From Stieleria mannarensis (GTDB lineage Bacteria > Planctomycetota > Planctomycetia > Pirellulales > Pirellulaceae): a stretch of 64,000 nucleotides of DNA. The translations under genes and the position numbers were made by a program. Where the stretch lies: assembly GCF_014154935.1 (NCBI RefSeq), contig NZ_JACEHH010000037.1, forward strand, positions 1 to 64,000. Reading direction: 5' to 3'. The notes below the pieces were generated by a model. That model did not search any database, was not told the DNA's origin, and worked only from the letters and a program-made list of their open reading frames with translations. This document shows positions 62,301 to 64,000 of the stretch, in pieces. Position 1 is the stretch's first letter, and each line of letters begins with the position of its first letter.

Positions 62301-64000
62301 GGTGCAAGCCGTACCTGTTTCGTCAACGATTGATCCGAAAACAACTGGATGCTTCCCCTTTCGTCCGATTTCAGAAAAACCCCCTCTTCTAATTGGTGAT
62401 CAGAAACCAGCGAAATGCCCAGATTGTTTTTCGTCCGTCGAATCTTTCCTTCGAGAATCGCGTCGAGGCGGCTTTGATCCGTCTTCACGAGTGCCCCGGC
62501 AATCGTGTCCGGCTCATCAGGGCTGCGCGTCCCTTTCAACACCTCTGTCTTCATGACAGGGACGCTCACAGTGTAGGTCTGTTGGATCTCCTCGGTGTAC
62601 GGGACCTGAACCGTATACGATTGCTCAATTTGTTCGATGTACGGAACTTGAACCGTGTAAGTTTCCTCGCGCGTTTCATTAACTTGGTAGCTTGCGGGGT
62701 AGCGGTAATCGGTCCAGAGCCGCTCACCGGTCGCGAGGTCATGAATGCGATAGCCATCGCCCGCCGGTGCCAGGATGCGTCCCAACGTGGCGTCGACATC
62801 CACAAAGCGATAGCTGACACCAAATTCGCTGACATCGAACATTTTCGTGCCGGTTTCGATTTGCCAACTCCGGAGGTGACTTCGGTACGAAGACCGCCCG
62901 TCGCCGTTTGAAAGCAGCGCGCATGGTTCGGCCAGGACTGCGACGAGTTGGTCCGCAGTCACATCGAGATCGATGGCGACCAAATCGTCGGTCTCGAAGT
63001 CAGCGATGCGCTCCCCAGTGAGCCTGGAATAGCTGGCAATGGTTTTGTCATCACAGGACACGATCACCGAATCGGAATCGGGCACAAAGACGCCCGCGAT
63101 TGGGAATCCGGGCAAGCCTTGCAGTTCGCGAACGATGGTCCCTTCCGCGGCGCTGACGATCATTGCGAAGCCCACCGCCACGTCGTCTTCTGTTTCAAAG
63201 AAGCGGCGTCCGAACATCAGGATATTTTCGCCAGAGGGATCGAAACAGACGTAACTGGGCACACCGGATTCAACTCGCCAGCTTCGCAAAACGCGTGTCT
63301 CTCGATTCGAAGGCACTAGGTCCCAGATCCGACAAACGCCTTCGCCATCGACGGTCAGAACTTCGTTTCGTTCGGGGTGGAAGTCGACGGCATGCGTACC
63401 AAGGGCGTGTCCGTCGAGTTCAAACGCAACCTTTCCATCGTCCGTTTGCCAGACAGTCACCGCCGATCCGTCGTTGTGGGTGCTGAGCAGCGTACCGTCA
63501 AAATTGGAGACCAATCGATCGTCCTTTGGCCCGCCTCCATTAGCGAGGACGCATCGCGCACCCTCGGGCGTTCGTGACGTTGTCGGCCAAATGCGAATTT
63601 CACCCGAGCGATCGCCTGTTGCGACACAGGCAAGATCGGGACGACTCGCCGCTGCGCTGATTTCGGCGAGATGCCCCACTCGTGATATGGAACCCTCCAT
63701 CACATGGCCATCGGAATATCCACGGAAGTAATATCCCGCTGTCAATTCGATTGCACATGTCAGTTGGCCCGGCGAACCACTGTTTACGGGATCCTCGAAA
63801 ATGGAAAGAACTTTGCCGCGAAAATAGGTCGTGTTCGGATTCGCACGGTCAATGGGAGCACGTGGCGGCTGAACGGTCACCACGCTTGGGTCCATTGCGA
63901 GGGGCGGCGTCCGTGGGGAATAGGCCCACGCTTCGTGTCCCTCGGGGTGGTCTTCATCGATGATTAACCGCCGAATGTCCAAGAAATTTTGTACGAGGCA
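59363..64000 (-). CDS. giant WD40 / YTV-like / LamG-like / LRR protein, 5' end off the window
   Basis: The gene is open to the window edge, with at least 1545 codons visible and its true start probably beyond 64000; an in-frame TTG at 63982 is a weak alternative. From N to C it shows WD40-like repeats (GDRSGEIRIWPTTSRT; VWQTDDGKVAFELDGHA). Two clusters of YTV-like repeats follow: ETYTVQVPYIEQIEQSYTVQ at about 62570-62690 and ERTRTVAVTKCRLETRTRTV at about 62130-62240. Further WD40-like strands, a Pro/Ser/Thr linker (about 60860-60910), a LamG-like beta-sandwich (MELMVRRESTGGTFVVCVPH) and C-terminal leucine-rich repeats (LTSLEKMTELRELKLEKTGV) complete it. It is probably a scaffold or envelope sensor; the function is unknown. 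Confidence 0.8.
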   Translation of the reverse strand, partial: CLVQNFLDIRRLIIDEDHPEGHEAWAYSPRTPPLAMDPSVVTVQPPRAPIDRANPNTTYFRGKVLSIFEDPVNSGSPGQLTCAIELTAGYYFRGYSDGHVMEGSISRVGHLAEISAAASRPDLACVATGDRSGEIRIWPTTSRTPEGARCVLANGGGPKDDRLVSNFDGTLLSTHNDGSAVTVWQTDDGKVAFELDGHALGTHAVDFHPERNEVLTVDGEGVCRIWDLVPSNRETRVLRSWRVESGVPSYVCFDPSGENILMFGRRFFETEDDVAVGFAMIVSAAEGTIVRELQGLPGFPIAGVFVPDSDSVIVSCDDKTIASYSRLTGERIADFETDDLVAIDLDVTADQLVAVLAEPCALLSNGDGRSSYRSHLRSWQIETGTKMFDVSEFGVSYRFVDVDATLGRILAPAGDGYRIHDLATGERLWTDYRYPASYQVNETREETYTVQVPYIEQIEQSYTVQVPYTEEIQQTYTVSVPVMKTEVLKGTRSPDEPDTIAGALVKTDQSRLDAILEGKIRRTKNNLGISLVSDHQLEEGVFLKSDERGSIQLFSDQSLTKQVRLAPVEAEETAVAMEVVITVQVDEERSRIVPCTKYRTEERTRTVAVTKCRLETRTRTVPVAKVIPMATAKGKAIFLPSGRGLALAQFDAAYVVSAAIPSSPRELVASDCHYEMLATDAAGKLVAAAGQSGSCGACGCNDIDIWHTEDGQHLRTLRLSGASAGAINFDPRTGNLLVGISCFGARANANKPPDAAGRDEIAPPVPEDEAKEALAYEGATLLVIDPRSGEILEQLQGPESIIRIVTSIDRERPVVLLVDQENQVYRLNDDGVIQSQSIRSGDARSVSVSEDGQLATYNDPEGRSVVTLVSAMEKQARLPTPWTHAHLCWSGKELIAKKSAQPNDAMTIDQELTTMAWTIDRITQMLTQPRPAAELPPGTTSSDGWVLPAMDTTLVQSKGGRTPEFRPLHAHSTLKEFQSGGSMGKQVFRGGKVFSIGDPYPSRRGWPTTHNHVITWEGNGTSDSKTNVSIPLEPSPSPSPTKTAPTPTPTRSRMVSEGASAKVGQSKARRTASPDGTEKEISSRLERHSLIDYLPDNLEECLVKGAADRTENGAIALHGPDPESFLEIPAVLPEAYRMELMVRRESTGGTFVVCVPHRGFPACCIIDGNGGSGISDIDGKSYAYNSTNVRKRQFQNGQTHSIQIISSPDGILINWDGKRLYEFNGAPDRLSLQSYSWHPNRLFPAVKAANGGHFVVEKTIVQTDGLDAPKPAVPPYPQSDASIALAEERFGPALRDVRDLAEKLGGFITFESAYTGGQRLRLNTQSRKGSRKWVSVAGVDFSPLAKVSGPVKISAPATTNWTQAILPKFDAGFRLEILDLSQAQDVTASVLRKFPLEHVAWLSLHRANGLRHMRLGDDASESIAQMKSLNVADLRGVRIELKNATALASLSKLEVLKINSNLASDASIEKLSASQSIQVLEITNESEDSTVLSDAALTSLEKMTELRELKLEKTGVSQNAVDRYRQSKPLVKLSFTAAEVNASVQ

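Noticed and set aside
1-64000. tRNA, rRNA, insertion sequence or prophage genes
   Set aside because: Intergenic regions were read on both strands; no cloverleaf with GGTTCRA-type arm, no transposase or integrase motif was found.

Overview
The window looks like chromosome from a GC-rich planctomycete, most likely of the Pirellulaceae/Rhodopirellula type. The evidence is the mix of genes: three secreted sulfatases, a DUF1559 pseudopilin-like protein with an H-X9-DG tail, a DUF1552 plus DUF1592/1588 cytochrome pair, a CRTAC1/ASPIC-UnbV lipoprotein, a XylR-like AraC regulator, several Ser/Thr kinases, an ECF sigma factor and a WD40/LRR giant with YTV-like repeats. No tRNA, rRNA, insertion sequence, prophage or CRISPR array was seen. 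The species cannot be named from sequence reading alone.

Layout. 1-0.65 kb: leuD. 0.78-15 kb: a minus-strand block that reads as a fucose / sulfated fucan utilisation locus. In transcription order it holds a XylR-type regulator, a large secreted beta-helix protein (candidate GH141) carrying a PDZ domain, a TPR/FG-GAP/ASPIC lipoprotein, a sulfatase, a GH29 alpha-L-fucosidase, L-fucose isomerase, a membrane-anchored acyl-carrier-like stub and a RarD-type exporter. 15.5-20.4 kb (plus): DUF1559 protein, small lipoprotein, sulfatase, glutamate-synthase-like FMN protein. 20.5-25.5 kb: a degenerate protein kinase, then the overlapping DUF1552 and DUF1592 cytochrome genes. 25.7-34.8 kb (minus): a Cache-like sensor Ser/Thr kinase, two overlapping dynamin-like GTPases, an orphan TolQ/ExbB channel and an ABC-F ATPase. 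35-37.4 kb: sulfatase and a conserved hypothetical gene. 37.8-42.1 kb (minus): di-haem peroxidase, mutY, PDZ protein and a hypothetical gene. 42.3-47.6 kb: repeat-rich small protein, LapA-like protein, imuA/imuB SOS mutagenesis genes, DUF4349 lipoprotein (3' end tandemly duplicated) and a BON-like protein. 48.2-56.5 kb: OsmC, purM, glycogen debranching enzyme, dcd, DUF2141 protein, an ABC permease without partners and a DUF1570 metalloprotease. 57.1-64 kb: FHA-like Ser/Thr kinase, divergent ECF sigma factor and a >1540-residue WD40/YTV/LRR protein running off the window edge.

The best candidates for undescribed biology are four. (1) The kinase-GTPase-GTPase operon at 28.6-34.8 kb, which looks like a kinase-controlled membrane-remodelling machine. 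(2) The ECF / FHA-kinase / giant scaffold module at the right end. (3) A dispersed palindromic element, six copies in 64 kb, made of two hairpins whose loops are mutually complementary; it sits at four of eight convergent gene junctions. (4) The fucan locus with its unusual PDZ-containing beta-helix enzyme. All functional statements come from reading motifs; no database search was possible.
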